This document shows, in pieces, positions 34,130-42,231 of a stretch of 64,000 nucleotides of DNA. Position 1 is the stretch's first letter, and every line of letters begins with the position of its first letter. The position numbers and the translations under genes were made by a program. The notes beneath the pieces are model-generated. The model made no database searches. It saw only the letters and a list, made by a program, of their open reading frames with translations, and had not been told where the DNA came from. Source of the DNA: Adhaeribacter soli (GTDB lineage: Bacteria; Bacteroidota; Bacteroidia; Cytophagales; Hymenobacteraceae); NCBI RefSeq assembly GCF_008727925.1, contig NZ_VTWT01000014.1, positions 1 through 64,000 of the forward strand. Reading direction: 5' to 3'.

Positions 34130-34672
34130 ATGATCACAATCCGCGACGCCAAAATTTCCGACCTGCCAGCCATCGTCGATATTTACAATTCCACCATTGC
34201 CGGCCGCATGGTTACAGCCGATACGGAGCCCGTTACGGTAGAAAGCCGCATGGCCTGGTTCGAAAGCCATTCCCCGGAAAAAAGACCGCTTTGGGTTGCC
34301 GTAGAAGAAGATAAAATTGTGGCCTGGATCAGTTTTAAATCGTTTTACGGCCGTCCGGCTTACGACCATACTGCCGAAATTGCGCTCTACCTGCACGAAG
34401 CTTATCGGGGTATGGGCATTGGCCGGGAGTTGCTGGAGTACGTTATCAAGTTAAGTCCGAAGTTAAAACTCAAAACCCTGCTTGGTTTTGTGTTTGCTCA
34501 TAATGCCCCGAGTTTAGGTTTGTTCGGCAAAGCCGGTTTCACCATCTGGGGACATCTCCCGAAAGTAGCCGAAATCGACGACAAAGAATACGACCTGCTT
34601 ATCCTAGGCCTTCGCCTGAAGACCAGCAAACCCAACGCCCCCGAAGTAATCCCTGGCCCTTCGCTGAATTAG
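34130..34672 (+). CDS. GNAT family N-acetyltransferase (phosphinothricin acetyltransferase-like)
   Basis: The 180-residue protein transfers an acetyl group from acetyl-CoA to an amine. Its opening MITIRDAKISDLPAIVDIYN and the ESRMAWFESHSPEKRPLWVA stretch are typical of the phosphinothricin/methionine sulfone acetyltransferase subgroup. The CoA-binding segment YRGMGIGRELLEYVI lies near residues 90-105, followed by LLGFVFAHNAPSLGLFGKAGF. No catalytic specificity for an antibiotic can be claimed. It is monocistronic and cytoplasmic. Confidence 0.85.
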   Translation: MITIRDAKISDLPAIVDIYNSTIAGRMVTADTEPVTVESRMAWFESHSPEKRPLWVAVEEDKIVAWISFKSFYGRPAYDHTAEIALYLHEAYRGMGIGRELLEYVIKLSPKLKLKTLLGFVFAHNAPSLGLFGKAGFTIWGHLPKVAEIDDKEYDLLILGLRLKTSKPNAPEVIPGPSLN

Positions 34673-34699
34673 TCCTTTGAGCGGGCGCATCAGTTAGAA

Positions 34700-34807
34700 T
34701 GTCATGTTGAGCGATAGCGAAACAACTCGTCGGCGGGAAGCAAAGCTGTTATTTCAGGCTTTTCTGCTGTTGGCCAACGAGGTCCTTCGCTCCCGCTCAG
34801 GATGACA
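34700..34807. repeat. Inverted pair of family 1 repeats (no gene inside)
   Basis: Arms at 34700-34734 and 34773-34807 are copies of the 35-bp repeat that flanks the GIY-YIG gene. The left arm is a variant (TGTCATGTTGAGCG with AACAACTCG) and the right arm the standard form (TGTCATCCTGAG on the minus strand). Only 38 bp lie between them. Confidence 0.85.
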
Positions 34808-34874
34808 GGTGTATTTATAAGTTAGCTACTAATAACTAAATACTAATCACTATTCATTAATCACTAGTCACTAG

Positions 34875-35960
34875 TCAAAACCGGTACCCCACGCGCCATT
34901 CCAGCACATCGGCGGCAAAACCGTGGATTTTCAGGTCTACTGCGCCGAAAACCCTGGGAGTAAAATGGTATTTCAGGCCGAGGCGTTCGTAGTAGGCGGT
35001 TGCGCTTTTATAAGGACGGTACACGTAATAGCCAACTTGCTTTTCCAGTGCCAGGTCGCCGAAAACCAGTTCATGCCCGATAAACAAGCCTATTTTTTTG
35101 GTATCCGGAAAGGGCTTACCGGTTAAAGTAGTGTCGGTTTGCTGCTGAATTTTTAAGGAACGGTCGAGAAAGCCTTCGGCGCCTAAGATAAAATTGCTTT
35201 TCCGGTTCAGGGGTTTTCCAAAGGCCAGGCTTAGCGATTGCACCAGGTATTTACGGGTATCGGAAGGCCCGATCTGTCGCCAGCCGGCCGTGGTGCTTAT
35301 AGTATAGAATAACTCCCTATTCCATTCCGGCAACGCCTGTTCCTTTGTTTCGAAAGCCCCAACGGTATGGAAGTTGGCTCCTAAACTAAACGTCGGTACA
35401 TTAATACCCAGGTTCGGTTTTTTGGTGGCCCCGTTCGAGTAATGGTTCAGCCCCAGCCCTACCAGCAGCGAAACTTTTGGCAAAATGCGGTAATCGTACT
35501 CGAAGCGGGTCTGCAAGGCTGCATTCAGGGCCGAACTGGCTACGCTGTTCTTGTGGTTCGTTTCCTGATCGTAGCCGGCCGTTAAATAAGCAATACCCAA
35601 GCCCAGCCGGTAATTCAGTTCGCTTTTTTTGGTGCGCAGCAAGGCTTTATTGATGTACGTGCTCACCGCATAAGATTGCCCCAGCGCCGGATTATGATAA
35701 TCGAAGTACGCAAAAGAATACCCCACTTTCGGGAATTTGTAAAGCTGATGCCAGTACTTTTTACCGGTAGTCTGTTGCTGCACGTTCAGTTCGAAACCGG
35801 CAGGGTGCGACACGGCCAGGTGGCGCATATGCGGTGAATGCGCAATAATAAAGCCGCCGTGTACATAACCACCCACCAGCCAGGGCTGTACGTGGCCGGC
35901 AGTCTGGGCAACGCTCCGGCAGCTTATAAAACACAGAAAAAGGAACAGCCCAAAGCGCAT
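34875..35960 (-). CDS. Acyloxyacyl hydrolase / PagL-like lipid A deacylase
   Basis: The 361-residue protein has a signal peptide (ending near residue 19) and a C-terminal beta-barrel. The motif NHYSNGATKKPNLGIN (His173, Ser175) matches the active-site strand of PagL, the outer-membrane enzyme that removes the 3-O acyl chain of lipid A. It is about twice as long as classic PagL, as in Bacteroidota proteins annotated acyloxyacyl hydrolase, with an N-terminal barrel-like extension (FELNVQQQTTGKKYWHQLY) and a final strand LEWRVGYRF ending in Phe. A TATTTTTG promoter element lies upstream (35989-35996). Lipid A remodelling is inferred from the family. Confidence 0.8.
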   Translation of the reverse strand: MRFGLFLFLCFISCRSVAQTAGHVQPWLVGGYVHGGFIIAHSPHMRHLAVSHPAGFELNVQQQTTGKKYWHQLYKFPKVGYSFAYFDYHNPALGQSYAVSTYINKALLRTKKSELNYRLGLGIAYLTAGYDQETNHKNSVASSALNAALQTRFEYDYRILPKVSLLVGLGLNHYSNGATKKPNLGINVPTFSLGANFHTVGAFETKEQALPEWNRELFYTISTTAGWRQIGPSDTRKYLVQSLSLAFGKPLNRKSNFILGAEGFLDRSLKIQQQTDTTLTGKPFPDTKKIGLFIGHELVFGDLALEKQVGYYVYRPYKSATAYYERLGLKYHFTPRVFGAVDLKIHGFAADVLEWRVGYRF

Positions 35961-35988
35961 GCAGTAAACTTCTAAACGAATGTATTTT

Positions 35989-35996
35989 CAAAAATA
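35989..35996 (-). promoter_or_regulatory. TAnnTTTG promoter for the PagL-like gene
   Basis: The minus strand reads TATTTTTG, 28 bases ahead of the ATG. It is embedded in the palindrome GTATTTTCAAAAATAC. Confidence 0.5.
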
Positions 35997-36069
35997 CAAA
36001 CCTTTACTTAAAGCCGGAACAGCAATTTAAGCCGGATTCCCGTATAGCTCAAAAATCGTATCTGTTTCT

Positions 36070-36765
36070 ATGAAAAAACTACTCTTCCTCGCGCTTTTAA
36101 TTGGCAACGGCCTGGTTATGCAGGCCCAGGACTTCCGCTTCGGCCTGAAGGGGGGCTTCAACTACTCCGATATAAAGGGCAAAGACCTGAACGATGACAT
36201 GCACCGCTCCAAAATTGGCTGGCATGCAGGCGCTATGGTGAATATTCAGTACCCGGGCAATACCTGGTTTTCCGTTCAGCCCGAACTTATTTATTCCCGG
36301 AAAGGCTATACCAATTACAGCCCTAAACAGGAGGTTCGCGACGCAAGCAACAACCTGCTTTACACGGCTCTGGAAGGCGGCCTGGTGCGGCTGAATTACC
36401 TCGACCTGCCCATAATGCTCAATTTCAAAACCGGCGTGGTGATCTGGGAACTAGGCCCGCAAATTTCTTACCTGGTAGGTTACCGCAACGATGCCATGAT
36501 CGAACAAACTGCTCCCGACGGCACCAAAACAACCTTGTCCAGCGAGTTCCGGCGTTTCAGCGAAGACCGGCTAAGGAAATTCGATGTGGGTCTGGCTACC
36601 GGTTTCCGCCTCGAAACCCAGAACGGCGTAGCGCTAGGCCTTCGCTTCAACCAGGGCTTTCTGAAACTGGACAACGGCGAAGCAGCGATCCTGACGGTAC
36701 CTCGGGCGCCGAACGGGGTAAACCAGCACTTCCAGGTCTTCGCCTCTTACCTGATTCCGGAGTAA
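36070..36765 (+). CDS. Porin family outer-membrane beta-barrel protein (PF13568 type)
   Basis: The 231-residue protein has a signal peptide (MKKLLFLALLIGNGLVMQAQ), then FRFGLKGGFNYSDIKG as first strand, VQPELIYSRKGYTNY and the conserved LNYLDLPIMLNFK motif near residue 110. The last strand HFQVFASYLIPE is typical. It should form a small outer-membrane barrel of unknown function. It is divergent from the PagL-like gene, and the shared 110-bp gap must hold both promoters. It is a paralogue of the genes at 31819 and 37161. Confidence 0.85.
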   Translation: MKKLLFLALLIGNGLVMQAQDFRFGLKGGFNYSDIKGKDLNDDMHRSKIGWHAGAMVNIQYPGNTWFSVQPELIYSRKGYTNYSPKQEVRDASNNLLYTALEGGLVRLNYLDLPIMLNFKTGVVIWELGPQISYLVGYRNDAMIEQTAPDGTKTTLSSEFRRFSEDRLRKFDVGLATGFRLETQNGVALGLRFNQGFLKLDNGEAAILTVPRAPNGVNQHFQVFASYLIPE

Positions 36766-36775
36766 TTTCATAGAA

Positions 36776-36978
36776 TGGCCGATTGTTCGAAATTCGATTG
36801 TTCGACTCTTAAAAAAGAGGCTTCCTTCGAAAGGCTATTATTTTCAACTAAAACCAGAGAAGCGTTAGCTAAGAAATATCTCCCAGGCGAAGCATGTCGG
36901 TTTGAGCGCAACAATTAGAATGAAGCAATCGAAAATTCGAACTTCGAAAAATCGAACAGTCGAATTTAAAACATTCGA
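36776..36978. repeat. Inverted TTCGA-rich repeat element
   Basis: The block GATTGTTCGAAATTCGATTG (36782-36801) and following bases recur, inverted and imperfect, around 36928-36970 (ATTCGAACTTCGAAAAATCG). About 125 bp without a gene lie between. The element is one of several intergenic units in this window bounded by inverted repeats. Confidence 0.6.
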
Positions 36979-37160
36979 AATATCATATATTACTAGACCC
37001 TATCCAATTATCAGTCAGGAACATAGGATGCAAACAAAAATATTATAAAAACAATATTCAGCCTGAAACCCTATCGGCAGAATACGTATAGATAAAGCAG
37101 ACTAAAACATGTTAAACCAACTTAATATTTCTTTAAAACTAAAAACAAAATCTGACAACT

Positions 37161-37913
37161 ATGAAAAAGTCTTTACTGTTAATTTTAGCCGTTTTCGCCT
37201 TTACCTATGCCAATGCGCAAGGCTTTAGACTGGGCGTAAAAGGCGGGGGGAATTACTCCTCCTTATCCGGAGAGGATCAGGATTTTGCTGGTATCTATAC
37301 AGATGACAATGTTTATTTCGGCGATGCAGATTACAAATTCGGTTACCATTTCGGACTTACCAGCCTTTATGAAATCGATGATTTCTGGGGAATTAAAATA
37401 GACGCCTTATATACAACCAAAGGTTTCCAGATTAAGGATAAACAAGCCGACCTTAGCTCAGACAACATGGGAGGCACAACTGAATTTGAAGTAAAACGCT
37501 CCCTTAATTACATTTCCGTTCCGATCCTGTTGAACATCAATGCTGGCGGCCTGTTCTTTGAACTTGGCCCGGAAGTCGCTTACCTGACAAACAGCAATTC
37601 CGAAGTTAAAACCAAACGTTTTAAACCTAACGGCGACAAACTCGGAGACTCCGATAAAACAGAATCAATTTCAGCCAAAGGAGATCTTGCCAGCTTTGAC
37701 TTCGGTTATGTAGCCGGCCTCGGTTACATGTCCGACATGGGCTTAGGCATTGGCTTACGTTACAACGGCGGCTTTAAATCCATCTACGACACCAAAGGCA
37801 CGGAAGAACCGAACATCCGCAACAACAACATTACTGTTTCGCTGTTCTACATGTTTGGCGGCGGCGGAAACGGTGGTGGCGGTTCCACCAAAGTAAAATA
37901 CAAAACCGAATAG
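37161..37913 (+). CDS. Porin family outer-membrane beta-barrel protein (PF13568 type)
   Basis: The 250-residue protein has a signal peptide (MKKSLLLILAVFAFTYANAQ), the opening strand FRLGVKGGGNYSSLSG, IKIDALYTTKGFQI, and the family motif LNYISVPILLNINAG near residue 115. After the last strand ITVSLFYMFGGGG comes a short glycine-rich, basic tail (NGGGGSTKVKYKTE), so the barrel does not end in an aromatic residue as usual. It should sit in the outer membrane with unknown function. A hairpin terminator follows. Confidence 0.85.
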   Translation: MKKSLLLILAVFAFTYANAQGFRLGVKGGGNYSSLSGEDQDFAGIYTDDNVYFGDADYKFGYHFGLTSLYEIDDFWGIKIDALYTTKGFQIKDKQADLSSDNMGGTTEFEVKRSLNYISVPILLNINAGGLFFELGPEVAYLTNSNSEVKTKRFKPNGDKLGDSDKTESISAKGDLASFDFGYVAGLGYMSDMGLGIGLRYNGGFKSIYDTKGTEEPNIRNNNITVSLFYMFGGGGNGGGGSTKVKYKTE

Positions 37914-37947
37914 TACCGATTAAAAACGCTATTATTTTACCCCAAAA

Positions 37948-37974
37948 AACCGGATTGTTCCCCACAGTCCGGTT
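37948..37974 (+). terminator. Intrinsic terminator
   Basis: AACCGGA and TCCGGTT pair around a 13-base loop, flanked by A6 and TTCTTTGTTTT, 35 bases after the stop codon of the barrel gene. Confidence 0.7.
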
Positions 37975-38135
37975 CTTTGTTTTCCGGCAGTATCACTTTC
38001 CTGAAATGTAATCAACAAACCTATGAGGCTTTAAAAACCTTACAGGTATCTACACCCGAAAACAATATCTATTCTATTAGCAAACCCCAACCCGCTGCCT
38101 TGCGTTTTCAGGTAAAACAGCCGCAAAAAAACGAG

Positions 38136-38143
38136 TATCTTTG
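38136..38143 (+). promoter_or_regulatory. TAnnTTTG promoter for mfd
   Basis: TATCTTTG lies 26 bases before the TTG start codon at 38170. Confidence 0.6.
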
Positions 38144-38169
38144 CCGCTGAACTCGATAAGTTTTTTCAT

Positions 38170-41100
38170 TTGAAAGTATCTGATTTTCTAGAACTCTACC
38201 GCCACGATGGCCTGGTGCAAACCATTGCCGAACACCTCCGCACGCCCGAAAAAACCCGTCTGCAAATAAAAGGCCTCGTAGGCAGCCAGGATGCTGTTTT
38301 GGCTTCGGCGCTTTACACGGCTTCCGACCACCACCACGTATTTGTGCTGCACGATAAAGAAGAAGCGGCCTACTTCTTAAGCGACCTGCAAAACCTGATC
38401 GGCGACCAGAAAACCCCGCTCCTGTTCCCGACTTCCTACAAAAAAGCTTACCAGTTCGACGAAACCGAAAACGCTAACATTCTCATGCGCGCCGAAGCCC
38501 TGAACCAGATCAGCGCACGGCATCCGCAAGGCGAATTAATTGTAACGTATCCGGAAGCGCTTACCGAAAAAGTGATCAATAAAAAATCGCTGGTGGCCAA
38601 CACTTTCGGGGCAAAGGTGGGCGAAAAACTCGATACCAATTTCCTTTCCGAACTGCTTTCTACCTACGATTTTGAGCGCACCGAATTTGTGTACGAGCCC
38701 GGTCAGTTTGCCATTCGCGGCGGCATCATCGATATTTTTTCCTACGCCAACGACCTGCCTTACCGTCTCGAACTTTTTGGTGATGAAATTGAAAGCATCC
38801 GGACATTCAACCCGAATACCCAGCTTTCGGTCGAAACCAAAAAGCAAATTTCCATTATCCCGAACGTTCAGACCAAACTCTTACAGGAAACCCGCGAATC
38901 GTTTTTAGCTTTCCTCCCGGAAAATACCCGTCTGTGGTTCAAGGATATCCGGCAAACGCTCGAAGTCATAAAAGAGCAATTCGAGAAAGCCGCTCAGGCT
39001 TTCGAGCAAATGCTGGAAGAAAGCTCCGGTGTGCAGATCGTTTCCAAACCGGAACAGCTTTTCGAGAACGGCAAAGACTTTAAAAAGCAGCTGGAGAACT
39101 TCGATGTACTGGAATTCGGCAAGCGTTTTTACTTCAAAGAAACTACCGTTTTTCCGTTTCCCGGCCATCCGCAACCATCGTTCAACAAAGATTTCGGCTT
39201 ACTGGTGAGCAACCTTCAGGAAAACCAATCCAAAGGCTTCTCCAACGTTATTGCCGCCGAATCGCCGAAACAGATCGACCGCCTCACCACCATTTTCGAT
39301 GAGCTCGACCACGACGTGCGGTTCCAGCATTTGCTTATTTCCCTGCGCGAAGGTTTTATCGACGACCAACTGAAACTGGTTTGCTACACCGATCACCAGC
39401 TTTTCGAACGTTTCTACCGCTACAAAGACAAACCGAAGTTCAGCAAAAACAAGGCTTTAACGCTGAAGGAACTTCGGACCTTACAGCCCGGCGATTACGT
39501 AACGCACCAGGACTACGGCATCGGAAGATTTGCCGGCCTGGAAAAAGTGGATGTAGGCGGAAGACTGCAGGAAGCTATTCGGCTGGTTTACCGCGACGAC
39601 GATTTGCTTTACGTTTCCATTCACGCACTGCATAAGATTAGCAAATACTCTGGCAAAGAAGGCACCCCACCGAGCATGAGCAAACTGGGTTCGCCGGAGT
39701 GGGAAAACAAGAAAAACAAGGTCAAGAAGAAAGTTAGAGACATTGCCGCCGAGCTGATTAACCTTTACGCCAAACGCAAAACGGCTCCCGGCTATGCCTT
39801 CACCCACGATGGATTTTTACAAGCCGAACTCGAATCTTCCTTTATTTACGAAGACACCCCGGACCAGGCCAAAGCTACCGAAGACGTAAAAGCCGACATG
39901 GAACAACCGCACCCAATGGATAGATTGGTTTGCGGCGACGTAGGTTTCGGCAAAACCGAAGTGGCCATCCGCGCCGCCTTTAAGGCTGCTTGCGACGGAA
40001 AACAAGTAGCGGTGTTAGTTCCAACTACCATTCTGGCCATGCAGCACTTCAAAACCTTCCGCGACCGCCTGGAGAAATTCCCGATCACAGTGGAGTTCGT
40101 GAACCGCTTTAAATCGCCGAAGCAAATAAAAGATACGCTCAAACGGGTGGAAGAAGGCAAAGTAGACATCCTGATCGGGACGCACCGCATTGTAAGCAAA
40201 GACGTGAAGTTCAAAAACCTGGGCTTAATGGTGATCGATGAGGAACAGAAATTCGGGGTAAAAACAAAGGAAAAGCTGAAGGAAATGCGCGTAAACGTAG
40301 ATTCCCTAACGCTTACGGCCACGCCAATTCCGCGCACGCTGCACTTCAGTTTAATGGGTGCCCGCGACCTGAGCATTATTGCCACGCCGCCGCCTAACCG
40401 CCAGGGCGTGCAAACCGAACTGCACGTATTCGACGAAACCATTATCCGCGATGCCGTGAGCTATGAACTCAAACGCGGCGGCCAGGTTTTCTTTGTGCAT
40501 AACCGGGTAAAAGACATCGAAGAAATTGCGAACCTCATTCTGAAACTCGTGCCGGACGCCAAGGTAACATACGCCCATGGTCAGATGGACGGCGACATGC
40601 TGGAAAAACGCATGATGCAGTTCGTAGACCACGAATACGACGTACTGGTTTCCACCAACATCATCGAATCCGGCCTCGATATTCCGAATGCCAACACCAT
40701 CATCATTAATCGCGCGCACATGTTCGGTTTAAGCGATCTGCACCAGATGCGCGGCCGCGTAGGCCGTTCTAATAAACGCGCTTTCTGCTATCTGCTCACG
40801 CCACCGGTTTCCGGCCTTCCTTCCGATGCCCGCAAACGCCTGAGCACGCTGGAAGAATTCTCCGACCTGGGCGACGGCTTTAAAGTAGCCATGCGCGACC
40901 TCGATATTCGCGGCGCCGGAAATTTACTGGGCGGCGAACAAAGCGGTTTCATCAACGACCTCGGGTTTGAAATGTACCATAAGATCCTCGACGATGCGGT
41001 AAAAGAACTGAAAGAAACTGAATTCCGCGACCTTTTCCTGACCGATGCCGAAAAGCTGAACGAATTCTTGGACGTACAACGCGAATGCTCCATCGAAACC

Positions 41101-41535
41101 GACCTGGAAGTACTGATTCCGGAAACCTACGTAGCCAACATTTCGGAGCGCTTAAACCTCTACAGCAAGCTCGATAATGTAAAAGATCTGAACAGCTTGG
41201 AAACCCTGCAGGCCAGCATAGTAGATAGGTTCGGACCGTTGCCAAGAGAAGTGGTACAACTCATCGAGATCGTAAAATTACGCTGGGATGCCCAGGAAAT
41301 GGGCTTCGAAAAACTCACCATCAAGCGGGAAACCATGAAAGGTTATCTGCCGACCGAAAACAACGAAAAGTACTTCCAGGGCGAAGCCTTCGGCCGCATT
41401 TTAAGTTTTGTACAAAGTCACGCGAAAACCGCCCGCTTAAAAGAAACCAAAGACAAGCTGATCGTAATTTTCGACAACGTAAAAACCATAAAAGCTGCCC
41501 GGGAGATCTTCGCGGAACTGTTGGAAAAACGCTAG
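38170..41535 (+). CDS. mfd: Transcription-repair coupling factor
   Basis: Mfd removes RNA polymerase stalled at DNA damage and recruits UvrA. The 1121-residue protein has the UvrB-like N-terminal domains, an RNA polymerase-binding CarD-type domain near residues 438-520 (LQPGDYVTHQDYGIGRFAGLE), and a RecG-like translocase. The translocase shows Walker A GDVGFGKTE, DEEQ box (VIDEEQKFGV), TATPIPRTL, and NIIESGLDIPNAN followed by QMRGRVGRS. A C-terminal TRCF domain completes it. Translation is called from a TTG, because no in-frame ATG precedes the conserved N terminus and a promoter element lies 26 bases upstream. It is monocistronic and complete. Confidence 0.95.
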   Translation: MKVSDFLELYRHDGLVQTIAEHLRTPEKTRLQIKGLVGSQDAVLASALYTASDHHHVFVLHDKEEAAYFLSDLQNLIGDQKTPLLFPTSYKKAYQFDETENANILMRAEALNQISARHPQGELIVTYPEALTEKVINKKSLVANTFGAKVGEKLDTNFLSELLSTYDFERTEFVYEPGQFAIRGGIIDIFSYANDLPYRLELFGDEIESIRTFNPNTQLSVETKKQISIIPNVQTKLLQETRESFLAFLPENTRLWFKDIRQTLEVIKEQFEKAAQAFEQMLEESSGVQIVSKPEQLFENGKDFKKQLENFDVLEFGKRFYFKETTVFPFPGHPQPSFNKDFGLLVSNLQENQSKGFSNVIAAESPKQIDRLTTIFDELDHDVRFQHLLISLREGFIDDQLKLVCYTDHQLFERFYRYKDKPKFSKNKALTLKELRTLQPGDYVTHQDYGIGRFAGLEKVDVGGRLQEAIRLVYRDDDLLYVSIHALHKISKYSGKEGTPPSMSKLGSPEWENKKNKVKKKVRDIAAELINLYAKRKTAPGYAFTHDGFLQAELESSFIYEDTPDQAKATEDVKADMEQPHPMDRLVCGDVGFGKTEVAIRAAFKAACDGKQVAVLVPTTILAMQHFKTFRDRLEKFPITVEFVNRFKSPKQIKDTLKRVEEGKVDILIGTHRIVSKDVKFKNLGLMVIDEEQKFGVKTKEKLKEMRVNVDSLTLTATPIPRTLHFSLMGARDLSIIATPPPNRQGVQTELHVFDETIIRDAVSYELKRGGQVFFVHNRVKDIEEIANLILKLVPDAKVTYAHGQMDGDMLEKRMMQFVDHEYDVLVSTNIIESGLDIPNANTIIINRAHMFGLSDLHQMRGRVGRSNKRAFCYLLTPPVSGLPSDARKRLSTLEEFSDLGDGFKVAMRDLDIRGAGNLLGGEQSGFINDLGFEMYHKILDDAVKELKETEFRDLFLTDAEKLNEFLDVQRECSIETDLEVLIPETYVANISERLNLYSKLDNVKDLNSLETLQASIVDRFGPLPREVVQLIEIVKLRWDAQEMGFEKLTIKRETMKGYLPTENNEKYFQGEAFGRILSFVQSHAKTARLKETKDKLIVIFDNVKTIKAAREIFAELLEKR

Positions 41536-41650
41536 GATTCAGGGCAAAAAAGTCCTGTTTCCTGCTTTGAAGACAACGTTTAACGGTCATATTAGCTGGT
41601 TCAGGTTTAAGCGAAATTTGCCTGGTACACAGCCAATTTAAATTATAGAA

Positions 41651-42066
41651 TTTGCTTGACGGGCTTTGTAACCCCGTCTTAACCGAGCCGTGGGATTTGT
41701 AATCCCACTCTCTAAAAATTAACTTAACTCTGTACTTAGTTCAAGTTTAAGCGAAGCGGTAACTTGAACCTATAAATGATCTGAAGTTTATAACTTCAGT
41801 GAGGCTAAAGCCTCAAAACAGCTACTACGGGTTATTTGAAAACAGGCAGCTTTTGCGGATATTTTTATCCGAAAACTTCCTGCCGGGGATCTATTGATCC
41901 CCGAATTGTGGTCTGAAAATGGTTCACGCGGGTTAATAAACCCGCTACAAGATGCTTCCGGATCGATAGATCCGAAAGAGCAAACGGCCTCAAACAAAAA
42001 AACCGCCTTAAGCACTTTTCCGTTACCATATTCCTGAAATCCTTTGCCGTCTGCTTCAGCTTGCGG
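41651..42066. repeat. Cluster of about ten different short hairpins
   Basis: In about 400 bp without a gene there are many separate near-perfect palindromes with 6-9 bp stems. Arms include GACGGG (41658-41678), GTGGGATT (41690-41708), GTTCAAGTT (41739-41769), CTGAAGTT (41781-41799), GAGGCT (41801-41814), CGGATA (41856-41871), GGGGATC (41885-41902), GCGGGTT (41928-41945) and CGGATC (41959-41974). An imperfect CCGTCTGCTTCAGCTTGCGG follows at 42047-42066. The first 58 bp recur inverted at 55485-55542. No T runs follow, so these are not terminators. They look like REP-type elements of different families. Confidence 0.85.
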
Positions 42067-42231
42067 TTTTCGGGCCAGCCTGATCAGCGGCATTAGCCTA
42101 AGCCATTTTCCCGCAACATTAGTTAAATAAATACCGGTGGAATTAGTTTTTCTACCGGGTTTTGTTGCTATCTTCAGGCCGCTTTAAAGCAAGCCTTTTA
42201 ATTGCCTCACGCCGCTAAAAACCTGCCTGCC

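Noticed and set aside
41651-42066. Hairpin cluster as a set of transcription terminators for mfd
   Set aside because: The stems are not followed by T runs, and there are far more than one gene end would need.
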